A stretch of DNA of 64,000 nt from NCBI GenBank assembly GCA_051418055.1, contig JBPRGH010000141.1:32065-96064 (forward strand), in the 5' to 3' direction. Position numbers and translations under genes: made by a program. How positions within the stretch are numbered: position 1 is the first letter of the stretch; each line of letters begins with the position of its first letter. Source of the stretch: JBPRGH01 sp051418055 (GTDB taxonomy: Bacteria; Bacteroidota; Bacteroidia; Cytophagales; Cyclobacteriaceae). Positions 9,253 to 18,366 of this stretch are shown piece by piece. The notes below the pieces were generated by a model. The model did not search any database. It worked only from the letters and a program-made list of their open reading frames with translations, and was not told where the DNA came from.

Positions 9253-10128
9253 ATGAATATCGGAATACATGGAAAAGCTGTAACGCCTGAAACCAGGGAA
9301 GCAGTTGAAATTTTCTTTTCAGAGCTCTCAAAAAGATCTTGTGAAATTTTTGTCTCTGGTGAATTTGCAAAAAGCATCTCATCAGTAAGTATTCAATTAC
9401 CTTCCTATAATATTTATGATCCAAAGGATGACCTGTCAAAGCTCGATGTTTTATTTACTCTCGGGGGTGACGGAACATTACTGGAGGCCGTTACGCATGT
9501 AAAGGATAAACAAGTTCCTTTGATGGGTATTAATACCGGTCGTTTAGGGTTTCTGGCTTATACAGCAAAAGATGAAATTGAAGTGGCTATTCATAAATTC
9601 TTTAATGGAGATTTTACTTATGATGACCGCTCCTTATTATGTCTTAATGATAAAGATGGCCTGTTCAGCGGATTGAATTTTGCTTTAAATGATTTCACTA
9701 TAGTCAAAAAAGATACTTCCAGTATGATTACAGTACATACTTACCTGAATGGGGATTTTTTGAATTCTTATTGGGCTGATGGGATTATTTTATCTACTCC
9801 AACCGGATCAACAGGATATTCTTTAAGCTGTGGTGGGCCTTTAGTGGTACCACAGAGTAATAATTTCATAATAACGCCTGTTTGCCCTCATAATCTTACC
9901 GTAAGACCTATAGTCGTTCCTGATGATAGCGTTATCTCCTTTAGAATAGAAGGCCGTAGTGATAATTACCTGGTTTCATTAGATTCAAGGTTTCAACCGG
10001 TTGATGAAGAATCAAAGCTTGAGATAAGAAAAGCACCGTTTAAAGCTCGCCTTGTAAAGCTTCCAACCAGTAATTATTTTAAAACACTCAGGCAGAAATT
10101 AAATTGGGGACTGGATGTACGAAATTAA
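9253..10128 (+). CDS. nadK: NAD kinase
   Basis: 291 residues. The diagnostic GGDGT is at 71-75 and the second conserved motif PTGSTGYSLSCGGP near 181-194. It phosphorylates NAD to NADP. It starts 17 bases after the CBS gene. Confidence 0.97.
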   Translation: MNIGIHGKAVTPETREAVEIFFSELSKRSCEIFVSGEFAKSISSVSIQLPSYNIYDPKDDLSKLDVLFTLGGDGTLLEAVTHVKDKQVPLMGINTGRLGFLAYTAKDEIEVAIHKFFNGDFTYDDRSLLCLNDKDGLFSGLNFALNDFTIVKKDTSSMITVHTYLNGDFLNSYWADGIILSTPTGSTGYSLSCGGPLVVPQSNNFIITPVCPHNLTVRPIVVPDDSVISFRIEGRSDNYLVSLDSRFQPVDEESKLEIRKAPFKARLVKLPTSNYFKTLRQKLNWGLDVRN

Positions 10129-10154
10129 TATTTTTAAATCTCCATTTAGATGTT

Positions 10155-10162
10155 TACTTTTG
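10155..10162 (+). promoter_or_regulatory. -7 box upstream of the outer-membrane barrel genes
   Basis: TACTTTTG fits TAnnTTTG. It lies 48 bases before the ATG at 10211 in the only sizeable gap of the block (82 bases), so an internal promoter for the barrel/uppS/bamA section is likely. No clear -33 element is seen. Confidence 0.45.
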
Positions 10163-10210
10163 TCTTGATTGGGGTATTACTACTGATCAGAATTAAAATT
10201 TGATTGGCCA

Positions 10211-11326
10211 ATGAAACGTAAGAATTTTTTAATCTTTACAATACTTCTTCTATTTTTTACAGTTGATTTCTCTTACGGGCAGATTAACAGAAGGAAAATT
10301 CGAAAAAACAACAAAAGGATAAGCAACTTCAGAGGGCAGAAATCATGGTTCGGTAAGGATAAGGTCTACAACTATATCGGTGTTTCAGTTAATTCACTAA
10401 ATTATTTTGGCGACCTGGCTCCACTTTCCAGTAGGGTTAGTACCGATCTCTCTTTTACGCGTCCAGGAATAGGTTTATTCTTTGCACATCGATTTGGCCC
10501 CCGCTATACATTCAGGGTTAAGTTTAATTACGGTACACTTCGGGGTGATGATTTTGAAAGTGCTGACCTTAATGATGAAAATGCAAGGTTTAGATATGTT
10601 CGAAACCTGCACTTCAGGAACAGGATAAAGGAACTCACGTTGACCGGTATTTTTGATCTGTTTAAAAATGAAGCCTCCTACATCAGCAGGGTTCAGTTTA
10701 CCCCTTATGCATTTGTGGGGATTTCTGTTTTTCATCATAATCCTCAGGCACTTGTAAATCCTAATAGCAGCCTTCCTGAAGCGGGGCAATGGGTAGATCT
10801 GCAGCCATTAGGGACAGAAGGGCAATATGCCAATCTGGATCTTGACGATGTTAACTATGGGATAGATCCTTACAGTAAAATTCAATTGGCTATACCAATG
10901 GGCCTTGGAATACGTTATAGGATAAACCAGGTAGTGGATCTGTCTTTTGAAACAGGATTTCGCTATTTGTTTACTGATTATATTGATGATGTCAGTGCAA
11001 ATTATGTGAACCTTGACAGGCTGGATGATCCTTTGGCAATTGAATTGTCAGACAGGAGCAGGGAACAAACGGCAGCAGTTTCAGGAGCGGACAGGACATT
11101 AAATAACCCAAACATCGCTGAGATTGTTAATAGGCGAATGGATGGCACTAATGGCCGTCCGGTTATGATAGATCCAGTTACGGGTGAATATTTAATAGCA
11201 GGCTTTGGGTTTGAAAGCAGGGATAACATGAGAGGAAATGTTGGGGACCGTGATATTTTCATGGTTACTTCAATAAAAGTTTCCTTTATTCTCGGTGCTT
11301 CATTCCGCAGGGCGAAGTTCAGATAA
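10211..11326 (+). CDS. DUF6089-like outer-membrane beta-barrel protein
   Basis: 371 residues. An N-terminal signal peptide (hydrophobic 5-20, ending YGQ) is followed by a basic stretch, then alternating amphipathic strands beginning YIGVSVNSLNYFGDLAPLS. That opening is typical of DUF6089 proteins encoded next to uppS-bamA in Bacteroidota. It is predicted to sit in the outer membrane. Function is unknown; proximity to bamA suggests an envelope assembly role or that it is an abundant BAM client. Confidence 0.75.
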   Translation: MKRKNFLIFTILLLFFTVDFSYGQINRRKIRKNNKRISNFRGQKSWFGKDKVYNYIGVSVNSLNYFGDLAPLSSRVSTDLSFTRPGIGLFFAHRFGPRYTFRVKFNYGTLRGDDFESADLNDENARFRYVRNLHFRNRIKELTLTGIFDLFKNEASYISRVQFTPYAFVGISVFHHNPQALVNPNSSLPEAGQWVDLQPLGTEGQYANLDLDDVNYGIDPYSKIQLAIPMGLGIRYRINQVVDLSFETGFRYLFTDYIDDVSANYVNLDRLDDPLAIELSDRSREQTAAVSGADRTLNNPNIAEIVNRRMDGTNGRPVMIDPVTGEYLIAGFGFESRDNMRGNVGDRDIFMVTSIKVSFILGASFRRAKFR

Positions 11327-11333
11327 AGGATTG

Positions 11334-12014
11334 ATGAGATATTTATTAGGGATTACATTTATTTTTTTTTCTTTTTTAGCATCGGCTCAAACAGAAAAAA
11401 GGAATTCAGAAATTGGTTTTGGTTTGGGTGTAATGACCTATACGGGAGACCTGACGCAATCTATTAAACCCAGATATTTCCGCCCGGGGGCAACAGGATA
11501 CTATCGGCTCAATATAAGCAATGCCACCAGTTTTAAGGCCAGTATAACAGGTGGGCGAATAACCGCTTCAGATGAGAAAGCCCCAATTGATTCATTTGCC
11601 GTTGTCAGAGCACATGAATTCGGAATTTATGTTGCAGAGTTATCAGGGGTAATTGAATACCACTTTTTAAAATGGAAAGAAAATCCAATGCAACGATGGA
11701 CCCCCTATGTTTTTGGAGGAATTGGGTTATTTACTGTGTTGGGATCAGAAGTTGAAAAAGAATATAGTTCAATACAGCCAGTTATACCTTTTGGGGTTGG
11801 AGCCAAATATGTTCTTAATCCCCGACATATGGTTGAGTTTCAGTTTGGATTGAGAAAAACGTTTTTTGATTATCTCGATAATGTTTCTGAAGGAGACCTT
11901 ACTACACGTAACTTTGAATACGGCAACTGGTACGATACAGACATGTATTATTTCTTTGGTGTATCCTTTACCATATCTTATTATGACATTCCTTGTCCAA
12001 AATTTCCATACTGA
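11334..12014 (+). CDS. DUF6089-like outer-membrane barrel protein, second copy
   Basis: 226 residues from the ATG at 11334, which directly precedes a good signal peptide (MRYLLGITFIFFSFLASAQ). A longer reading from 11295 would overlap the previous gene and place the signal peptide internally, so I reject it. EIGFGLGVMTYTGDLTQSI parallels the first barrel's opening. The two adjacent genes look like diverged paralogs. Confidence 0.75.
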   Translation: MRYLLGITFIFFSFLASAQTEKRNSEIGFGLGVMTYTGDLTQSIKPRYFRPGATGYYRLNISNATSFKASITGGRITASDEKAPIDSFAVVRAHEFGIYVAELSGVIEYHFLKWKENPMQRWTPYVFGGIGLFTVLGSEVEKEYSSIQPVIPFGVGAKYVLNPRHMVEFQFGLRKTFFDYLDNVSEGDLTTRNFEYGNWYDTDMYYFFGVSFTISYYDIPCPKFPY

Positions 12015-12049
12015 TTTGATATAGGTTATTTTTTTTCCTGTAGAAATCA

Positions 12050-12057
12050 TAACTTTG
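12050..12057 (+). promoter_or_regulatory. -7 box before uppS
   Basis: TAACTTTG fits TAnnTTTG and sits immediately upstream of the uppS coding region. A TTG at 12055 would overlap the box, which argues for the GTG at 12064 as start. Confidence 0.4.
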
Positions 12058-12063
12058 CAAACT

Positions 12064-12807
12064 GTGTCAATTGAAAAAGAATATATCCTTGCAAAGAAGC
12101 TGCCCGAGCATATTGCCATTATTATGGATGGCAATGGTAGATGGGCAAAGAAAAAAGGTGCCGCACGCATCTTTGGACATAAACATGCCGTTGAATCGGT
12201 ACGGCAGGTTGCAGAAGGATGTGCCGAGCTTGGCGTAGGTTATCTAACACTTTATGCCTTCAGTACTGAAAACTGGGGCAGGCCAAAAGCTGAAGTTGCA
12301 GGCCTTATGCAGTTACTGATCACTACTACAAGAAAAGAACTTGCCACACTACAGAAAAATAATATTCGTTTGCACACTATAGGAGATTTTGATAGTCTCC
12401 CGAAAGGCTGTAGGAAAGAGCTACAGGAAGCAAAAGATCTTACGGCCAACAATGATGGAATGGTTTTGACGTTGGCTTTAAGCTATTCGGGAAGGTGGGA
12501 TATCCTAAATGCGGTGAAAAATATTGCAAAGGATTATAAAAATGAGAAAATTGATATAGATAAGCTTGATAACGAGATATTTAAATCATATTTGAGTACA
12601 AAAGAAATCCCTGATCCGGAGCTGATGATAAGGACGAGCGGCGAGATCAGGATTAGCAATTTCCTTCTTTGGGAACTCGCATATACAGAAATATATTTTA
12701 CTGATACTTTATGGCCGGATTTTAGAACGCCTGATTTATATAAGGCTATTCAGTCATTTCAGAAAAGAGAAAGAAGGTTTGGTAAAACAAGTGAACAAGT
12801 GAAATAA
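12064..12807 (+). CDS. uppS: Isoprenyl (undecaprenyl) diphosphate synthase
   Basis: About 247 residues from a GTG start. It condenses farnesyl and isopentenyl diphosphates to the undecaprenyl carrier lipid for peptidoglycan and O-antigen. The substrate motif IIMDGNGRWAKKKG is near residue 20, and the C-terminal signature MIRTSGEIRISNFLLWELAY follows the usual cis-prenyltransferase order. A TTG three codons earlier is possible but overlaps a likely -7 promoter box. bamA starts eight bases downstream, the usual Bacteroidota neighbour. Confidence 0.95.
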   Translation: MSIEKEYILAKKLPEHIAIIMDGNGRWAKKKGAARIFGHKHAVESVRQVAEGCAELGVGYLTLYAFSTENWGRPKAEVAGLMQLLITTTRKELATLQKNNIRLHTIGDFDSLPKGCRKELQEAKDLTANNDGMVLTLALSYSGRWDILNAVKNIAKDYKNEKIDIDKLDNEIFKSYLSTKEIPDPELMIRTSGEIRISNFLLWELAYTEIYFTDTLWPDFRTPDLYKAIQSFQKRERRFGKTSEQVK

Positions 12808-12815
12808 GTGAAGGG

Positions 12816-15599
12816 ATGAAAAGAATATTAGTATTAAGTTTTTTAGCTTTTTTATTAGCTACAGAGGCCTCTTCACAAATTAGAAAAAGAGATACCAGAG
12901 GTGGTGGTGATGTTAGCTATTCCAACCCAAAAGAATATGTCATTGGTGACATTGAGGTGATAGGGCTAAATCAGCTGGATGAAAATGCCCTTATTTCCTT
13001 AACAGGTTTAAAGATAGGTGATCGTATTAAAGTACCGGGAGATGACATCAGTGGGGCGATCAATAAGCTTTATAAACATGGGCTGGTCGGTGATGTAAGT
13101 ATTTATATCGGCAAAATTGAAGGTGAAGAGGTCACTCTAATCCTTGAACTAACAGAAAGGCCACGATTAACAGGCTTCACTTTTGAAGGTGTAAAAAAGG
13201 CACATGAAACCGAGCTTCGTGAAGATCTAAACCTCATAAGAGGCAGGATCCTTACAGATGCAATTGTACGTAATGCTCAAATGGCAGTAAAAAATTACTA
13301 TGTAAAGAAAGGACACCTCAATGCCAATGTGAATGTTGTACAGGAGTATGATACAGCAAATAACAATGGTGTACAGTTGAAGCTGGTCGTAGACCCTAAG
13401 CGGAAAGTAAAAATTGAAGACATTCAGTTTTTAGGAAATGAAAATTTCATTGATGCTAAACTTCGTGGACAGTTAAAAAATACAAAAGAAAAGGCACGGA
13501 TCAGGCTTTTTGGTGATATCGCAAAATTTATCACTAATCCGAAGAAAATTGGGAACTGGCTAACAGAAAGAGATTCCACCTCCTGGGAAGAAGTAGAGAA
13601 TTATCTTACTGATAAAGTAAAGCCTAATTTTTTAAGTGGATCTAAATTCATTAAATCAGATTTTGAGGATGATAAGAAAGCAGTCATAAGCTTTTATAAC
13701 AGCAAGGGCTTTCGAGATGCCAGGATCATTAGTGACAGCATTATTTATAATGATAATAATACAATTGATATAGTAATTCGGATTGATGAAGGAAATAAAT
13801 ACTATTTCCGGGAGATATACTGGAAAGGCAATTTTGTTCATTCGGAGAATGTACTAAACCGGATACTGGATATTAATAAAGGTGACGTCTACAACAATGA
13901 CCTGATCACCAAAAAAATATCTTTTAATCCAAAAGGCCCTGATATCAGTGGCCTGTATATGGATGATGGATATCTGTTTTTTGATATTCAGCCTGTTGAA
14001 ATAGGAGTAGAAGGTGACTCCATTGATATAGAAATGCGTATTTATGAAGGTGACCAGGCAATAATTGATGAAGTTAGGATAACCGGAAATAACCGCACAA
14101 GGGACCATGTTATCAGGCGTGAGCTTTTAACAGTTCCTGGCCAGAAATTTAGCCGTACTGATCTTATTGTATCACAGCAACGTCTTGGTCAAATGGGCTT
14201 TTTTAACCCGCAAGGGATAAATCCTGTGCCTATTCCTAACCCTGCGGATGGTACGGTAGATATTGAATGGGCCGTACAGGAGCAGTCAAGTGACCAGATC
14301 GAGCTTTCCGGCGGTTGGGGTGGAGCTTTTGGATTTGTCGGTACTTTAGGTCTTACATTAAATAATTTTTCTGTAAAAAGTTTATCACAGGGAAAATTTA
14401 CACCTGTACCTATGGGTGATGGCCAGCGCTTATCAATACGGGCACAGGCTAACGGCCGCCAGTACCAGAATTATTCATTCTCATTTACAGAGCCGTGGCT
14501 TGGCGGTAAGAAACCTAACTCTTTCACGATAAGCTATAATCATTCGGTATTGAGAACTACCACTGCAGAAAGTGAAACCCGCTTTGACTACAGAGGTAGC
14601 TTAAGGTTAAATAGTTTTTCGGTAGGTCTGGGTAGAAGACTGGAATGGCCGGATAATAATTTTGTGTTGTCTAATTCTATTGGTTATACACAGTATATAC
14701 TTGAGAATTATGCTGGTCGTGGCCTTGGATTTACTGATGGTACTTCAAACAGCTTTACCGTAAATGCTAATTTATCAAGGAACAGTATAGACAATATGAT
14801 GTTCCCGACAAGAGGTTCATCAATCTCAATAAATGTATCTCTTACACCTCCTTATTCTGCATTTAAGGAGGATAATTTCTGGAGGCTATCAGGAACGGAA
14901 AGGACCGCGTTAACACAGCAGCTGGATGAACAATTAACAGATGGTTCGGAAGTACCTTTTAGTGAGCGTGACCCTCTCGCATTTGAAAGCCGCTTGAGAA
15001 ATGAAATTACCAAGACAGAAAATGCAGAGAAATATAATTTGATTGAGTACCACAAATGGATGCTTGATTTTAAATATTATATCCCTTTAAATAAAAAGCT
15101 TGTAATTGAAACAAATGCCCATTTTGGTTTTATTGGATCTTATGGTGACAGAGTAGGCGTTGGGCCTTTTGAAAGGTTCTATCTTGGTGGTGATGGCCTT
15201 GCAGGACAAAATTTCATTCTTGGAACCGAAGTTATATCATTAAGGGGATATGAAAATAACAAAGTCACTCCGCCTTATGATGAAATTCCGGTAGCTGAGC
15301 GAATTATGGGTGGAATTGTGTATAATAAATTTAGCATGGAGTTGAGGCAGGCTATTACTACCGGGCAGGCTGCAACTATTTATGGTTTTGTTTTTGTTGA
15401 AGGAGGTAATAACTGGGACAATTATCAGGAGTTTAATCCGTTTGATCTTTATAAATCTGCCGGCTTTGGTGCGCGTATCTTTATGCCGGCCTTTGGTTTG
15501 ATAGGATTAAACTGGGGGTATGGCTTTGATACGCTTCCGGGAGCAATTGAACGTTCCGGCGGTCAGTTCCATTTTACTATAGGTCAACAAATAAGATAG
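12816..15599 (+). CDS. bamA: Outer membrane protein assembly factor BamA
   Basis: 927 residues. A signal peptide (about 1-21) is followed by a POTRA series from about residue 43 (IGDIEVIGLNQL) to about 440, then an Omp85 barrel ending near an aromatic strand (FHFTIGQQIR). YLGGDGLAGQ and LRGYENNKVTPP near 795-830 are the conserved lid-loop type motifs (RGY for VRGF). It inserts beta-barrel proteins into the outer membrane. The two Skp-like genes follow directly (1-base gap), so periplasmic delivery and insertion factors are co-expressed. Confidence 0.95.
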   Translation: MKRILVLSFLAFLLATEASSQIRKRDTRGGGDVSYSNPKEYVIGDIEVIGLNQLDENALISLTGLKIGDRIKVPGDDISGAINKLYKHGLVGDVSIYIGKIEGEEVTLILELTERPRLTGFTFEGVKKAHETELREDLNLIRGRILTDAIVRNAQMAVKNYYVKKGHLNANVNVVQEYDTANNNGVQLKLVVDPKRKVKIEDIQFLGNENFIDAKLRGQLKNTKEKARIRLFGDIAKFITNPKKIGNWLTERDSTSWEEVENYLTDKVKPNFLSGSKFIKSDFEDDKKAVISFYNSKGFRDARIISDSIIYNDNNTIDIVIRIDEGNKYYFREIYWKGNFVHSENVLNRILDINKGDVYNNDLITKKISFNPKGPDISGLYMDDGYLFFDIQPVEIGVEGDSIDIEMRIYEGDQAIIDEVRITGNNRTRDHVIRRELLTVPGQKFSRTDLIVSQQRLGQMGFFNPQGINPVPIPNPADGTVDIEWAVQEQSSDQIELSGGWGGAFGFVGTLGLTLNNFSVKSLSQGKFTPVPMGDGQRLSIRAQANGRQYQNYSFSFTEPWLGGKKPNSFTISYNHSVLRTTTAESETRFDYRGSLRLNSFSVGLGRRLEWPDNNFVLSNSIGYTQYILENYAGRGLGFTDGTSNSFTVNANLSRNSIDNMMFPTRGSSISINVSLTPPYSAFKEDNFWRLSGTERTALTQQLDEQLTDGSEVPFSERDPLAFESRLRNEITKTENAEKYNLIEYHKWMLDFKYYIPLNKKLVIETNAHFGFIGSYGDRVGVGPFERFYLGGDGLAGQNFILGTEVISLRGYENNKVTPPYDEIPVAERIMGGIVYNKFSMELRQAITTGQAATIYGFVFVEGGNNWDNYQEFNPFDLYKSAGFGARIFMPAFGLIGLNWGYGFDTLPGAIERSGGQFHFTIGQQIR

Positions 15600-15600
15600 T

Positions 15601-16128
15601 ATGAAAAAAATATTGGTATCCTTTTTGTTATTAACCTCTTTACCGGGGTTTGCACAAAAATTTGGATATGTAGATACAGATTATATTCTGAAGAAAATGC
15701 CCGAATATGCGGAAGCGCAAACAGAGATAGATAAGCTATCTTCTGCCTGGGAGAAGGAAATATTAACGATGAGCAAGGATATTGAGGCCATGTATAATAA
15801 CCTACAGGCTGAAGAAGTCTTGCTTACTCCTGAAATGAAAAAGGAACGACAGGCTTTGATTTCCAAAAAAGAAGTAGAACTGAAAGCTTATCAAAAAAAG
15901 ATATTTGGCTTTGATGGATTGCTTTTTTTGAAGAAAAAAGAACTTATTAAACCGGTACAGGATAAAGTTTTCGAGGCGGTTGAAAGAGTATGTCGGGAAC
16001 AGAAGCTTACAATCATGTTTGATAAGGCAAGTGATATTGTAATGATTTATACAGATCCTCGCCATGATTATACGGATTATGTTCTGGAAGAATTAGGATT
16101 GGGAGATCCGAATGATGTAATAAAATAA
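15601..16128 (+). CDS. OmpH/Skp family periplasmic chaperone (first copy)
   Basis: 175 residues. Signal peptide 1-19 (LPGFAQ end), then KFGYVDTDYILKKMPEYAEA and a long charged helical hairpin. This is the Skp/OmpH plan: a small beta body with coiled-coil tentacles that hold unfolded outer-membrane proteins. It starts one base after bamA. Confidence 0.9.
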   Translation: MKKILVSFLLLTSLPGFAQKFGYVDTDYILKKMPEYAEAQTEIDKLSSAWEKEILTMSKDIEAMYNNLQAEEVLLTPEMKKERQALISKKEVELKAYQKKIFGFDGLLFLKKKELIKPVQDKVFEAVERVCREQKLTIMFDKASDIVMIYTDPRHDYTDYVLEELGLGDPNDVIK

Positions 16129-16150
16129 ATAAATAGTAACCACAGGAAAA

Positions 16151-16681
16151 ATGAAAAAATTTTTAATTGCAGTTTTAGTATGTTGTGGCGCTTTAAGCGT
16201 ACAGGCACAGTCTCCTTCTATGAAAATAGGATATGCTGATGTAGAATATGTTTTAAGCCAGATGCCGGAGGCAAGGCAGGTAGAATCAGAATTACAGACG
16301 CATAATCAGCAGCTACAAAACCAGCTTCAGGCTAAAATAAAAGAATACCAGAACAAAGTGCAGGCGTATCAGCAAAATGCACCTACTATGGTAGATGCTG
16401 TAAGGCAGGATACGGAGCAGGAGCTCGCTCAGATGGAGCAGAATATCCAGCAGTTCCAGCAGCAGGCACAGCGTTCAATAGAGACTAAAAGAAACCAGTT
16501 AATGGAGCCTCTATACACAAAATTAGGTAACGCTATCGAAAGTGTGGCTAAAGCAAATAATTATACCCATATTCTTAATGGCCAGCTTGGCGGTGTGGAT
16601 ATCGTTCTTTATGCTGTTGAAGAATATGATGTATCAGATGATGTATTAAAGGAAATGGGCGTAACACCTCAGGCCAAATAA
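16151..16681 (+). CDS. OmpH/Skp family periplasmic chaperone (second copy)
   Basis: 176 residues. Signal peptide 1-20 ending VQAQ, then KIGYADVEYVLSQMPEAR and a glutamine-rich coiled coil (about 50-120). It is homologous to the preceding gene but its tentacle region is much richer in Gln and poorer in Lys. Tandem ompH genes after bamA are common in Bacteroidota. A strong terminator follows. Confidence 0.9.
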   Translation: MKKFLIAVLVCCGALSVQAQSPSMKIGYADVEYVLSQMPEARQVESELQTHNQQLQNQLQAKIKEYQNKVQAYQQNAPTMVDAVRQDTEQELAQMEQNIQQFQQQAQRSIETKRNQLMEPLYTKLGNAIESVAKANNYTHILNGQLGGVDIVLYAVEEYDVSDDVLKEMGVTPQAK

Positions 16682-16704
16682 TATTAGCTGAATAATGATT
16701 TACT

Positions 16705-16734
16705 AAAAAAGCCCGCAAGTTGTGGGCTTTTTTT
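16705..16734 (+). terminator. Rho-independent terminator after ompH pair
   Basis: A-run, GCCCGCA stem, short loop, TGTGGGC, then seven T. It closes the bamA block. Confidence 0.9.
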
Positions 16735-16745
16735 ATGTTTGTTAA

Positions 16746-17648
16746 ATGATTACTTCTATTTCACCTCCATATCTTAAACCAAATGATACAGTAGGTATAA
16801 TTGCTCCTGCCGGAAAAACAGAACCTGCTCAGCTAAAAAATGCTTTTGAGATAATAGAAAACTGGGGGTTGAAAATAGTAAGAGGTAAACACCTTTTTGC
16901 ACAGCATGGCTATTTTGCAGGAAAGGATGAGGAACGGCTTGAGGATTTGCAGCAGATGCTGGATAATCCGGAAGTAAAAGCAATTTTCTGTATAAGAGGA
17001 GGATATGGCCTCACCAGGATAGTTGATGAGGTAAACCTGGATTCAATTCATCAGCATCCCAAATGGGTAATTGGTTTCAGTGATATTACCACTTTGCATT
17101 TAAAACTTGCTCAAAATAATATGCAATCTGTGCATGGTATCATGCCCATACATTTTGACCCTCAAAAAACAGCTTCCTCTATTGATAATTTAAGGGCTTT
17201 TTTATTTGGAGAAGCAAAGGGAATAAATTGGAAGTCTAATGAAAACAATATATCAGGTTCTGCTGCAGGTCCATTAGTTGGTGGAAATTTGAGTATATTG
17301 TCAGATAGCATGGGTACTGCTTCACCTTTACAGGCTGATGATTGTATCTTGTTTATCGAGGAAGTCGATGAATACTTGTACAAGATAGACCGCATGCTCA
17401 TTCAGTTAAAAAGAGCAGGTGTCTTTAATAAATTGAAAGGGCTGCTTGTAGGTCATTTTACCTCTATGAAAGATACGAAAACACCTTTCGGGGCAACACT
17501 TGAAGAAATAATACTTGAAAAAGCAGGAAAAAATATTCCTGTTGCTTTTGGTCTTCCCGCCGGCCATGATTTTCCCAATTATGCCCTTCCTCACAACAGA
17601 ATTGTGAAGCTGGAGGTTAACCATAAAACGGCGACACTAAAATTTTGA
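16746..17648 (+). CDS. LD-carboxypeptidase (peptidase S66)
   Basis: 300 residues. It trims the terminal D-alanine from muropeptide tetrapeptides in the cytoplasm during peptidoglycan recycling. Nucleophile Ser112 is in GFSDITTLH, a catalytic glutamate lies in LFIEEVDEY (about 205), and histidine in PAGHDFPN (about 273): the Ser-His-Glu triad of the LdcA family. There is no signal peptide. It shares a TTGA overlap with the next gene. Confidence 0.93.
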   Translation: MITSISPPYLKPNDTVGIIAPAGKTEPAQLKNAFEIIENWGLKIVRGKHLFAQHGYFAGKDEERLEDLQQMLDNPEVKAIFCIRGGYGLTRIVDEVNLDSIHQHPKWVIGFSDITTLHLKLAQNNMQSVHGIMPIHFDPQKTASSIDNLRAFLFGEAKGINWKSNENNISGSAAGPLVGGNLSILSDSMGTASPLQADDCILFIEEVDEYLYKIDRMLIQLKRAGVFNKLKGLLVGHFTSMKDTKTPFGATLEEIILEKAGKNIPVAFGLPAGHDFPNYALPHNRIVKLEVNHKTATLKF

Positions 17649-18283
17649 AAGGCTGGATCTTCATACGTGTACTTTTAAAACTTGTACCATATATACTTAT
17701 AGTACTGCTGGCCCTTTGGCTCTATGATTACCTGAGATCTGCAAGGGAGGAAGAAAATGAGCTAAATGTACAGCATGATCTTATCATTCAGCGGGTGGAA
17801 GACCTGGGAAAGCTGGAGCTCGTTAAATATCATTTTAAAGAAATAACCGAGCTTGAAAAGCTTAGTAAAAAATATTTCAAAATATTCCAGCTAGGCCCGG
17901 ATTCAAAAATGGCTTTAATAACTACAGGAGAAGCTGTAGGCTGTATCGACCTGACGAAGATGAAGCGTGAGGATATATTTATAGATGATGATGCTGTAAT
18001 AGTTACTCTTCCAAAACCTGAACTCTGTTATTATAAAATAGATCTCCAAAAAAGCAGGATATATTCATTGGAAACAAATCCTTTAATTGATGAAAAGAAA
18101 TTCATTGAAGAAGCATATCGTTCAGCTGAAGAACAAATAAAGCAGTCAGCTCTAAATGCAGGGATTTTATATGAAACAGAGGAAAATGCTGAAAAAGTAC
18201 TGCGGCCTATATTTGAGCAGATTAGTGGAAAGAAAGTTTATTTCCGATATAAGATGGAAGGTAAACCTATTGATGATTTATAG
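17645..18283 (+). CDS. DUF4230 membrane-anchored protein
   Basis: 212 residues from a TTG that overlaps the previous stop. One N-terminal transmembrane helix (about 11-29) is followed by a helix (VEDLGKLELVKYHFKEI) and a beta-rich domain with MALITTGEAVGCIDLTKM, the pattern of DUF4230. Function is unknown. No in-frame ATG gives a complete transmembrane helix, hence the TTG choice. Confidence 0.75.
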   Translation: MKGWIFIRVLLKLVPYILIVLLALWLYDYLRSAREEENELNVQHDLIIQRVEDLGKLELVKYHFKEITELEKLSKKYFKIFQLGPDSKMALITTGEAVGCIDLTKMKREDIFIDDDAVIVTLPKPELCYYKIDLQKSRIYSLETNPLIDEKKFIEEAYRSAEEQIKQSALNAGILYETEENAEKVLRPIFEQISGKKVYFRYKMEGKPIDDL

Positions 18284-18298
18284 AATGACTAGTCTGAA

Positions 18299-18332
18299 AT
18301 AAAAAACCACGGGATCTCTCCAGTGGCTTTTT
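18299..18332 (+). terminator. Terminator after DUF4230 gene
   Basis: A-run with CCAC, a loop of about a dozen bases, then GTGG-C-T-run. The stem has one bulged C. It lies just before a heptad array at the end of the convergent peptidase gene. Confidence 0.6.
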
Positions 18333-18366
18333 TAAATCTAATATCTTATATCTAAAATCTTACATC
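18332..18366. repeat. Period-7 array (TAATATC family)
   Basis: Five heptads, TTAAATC-TAATATC-TTATATC-TAAAATC-TTACATC. They overlap the stop codon and last two codons of the minus-strand peptidase gene. Confidence 0.8.

Noticed and set aside
5949..16734. The hemA-to-ompH block as a new system
   Set aside because: The order is common in Bacteroidota and each gene has a known housekeeping role.
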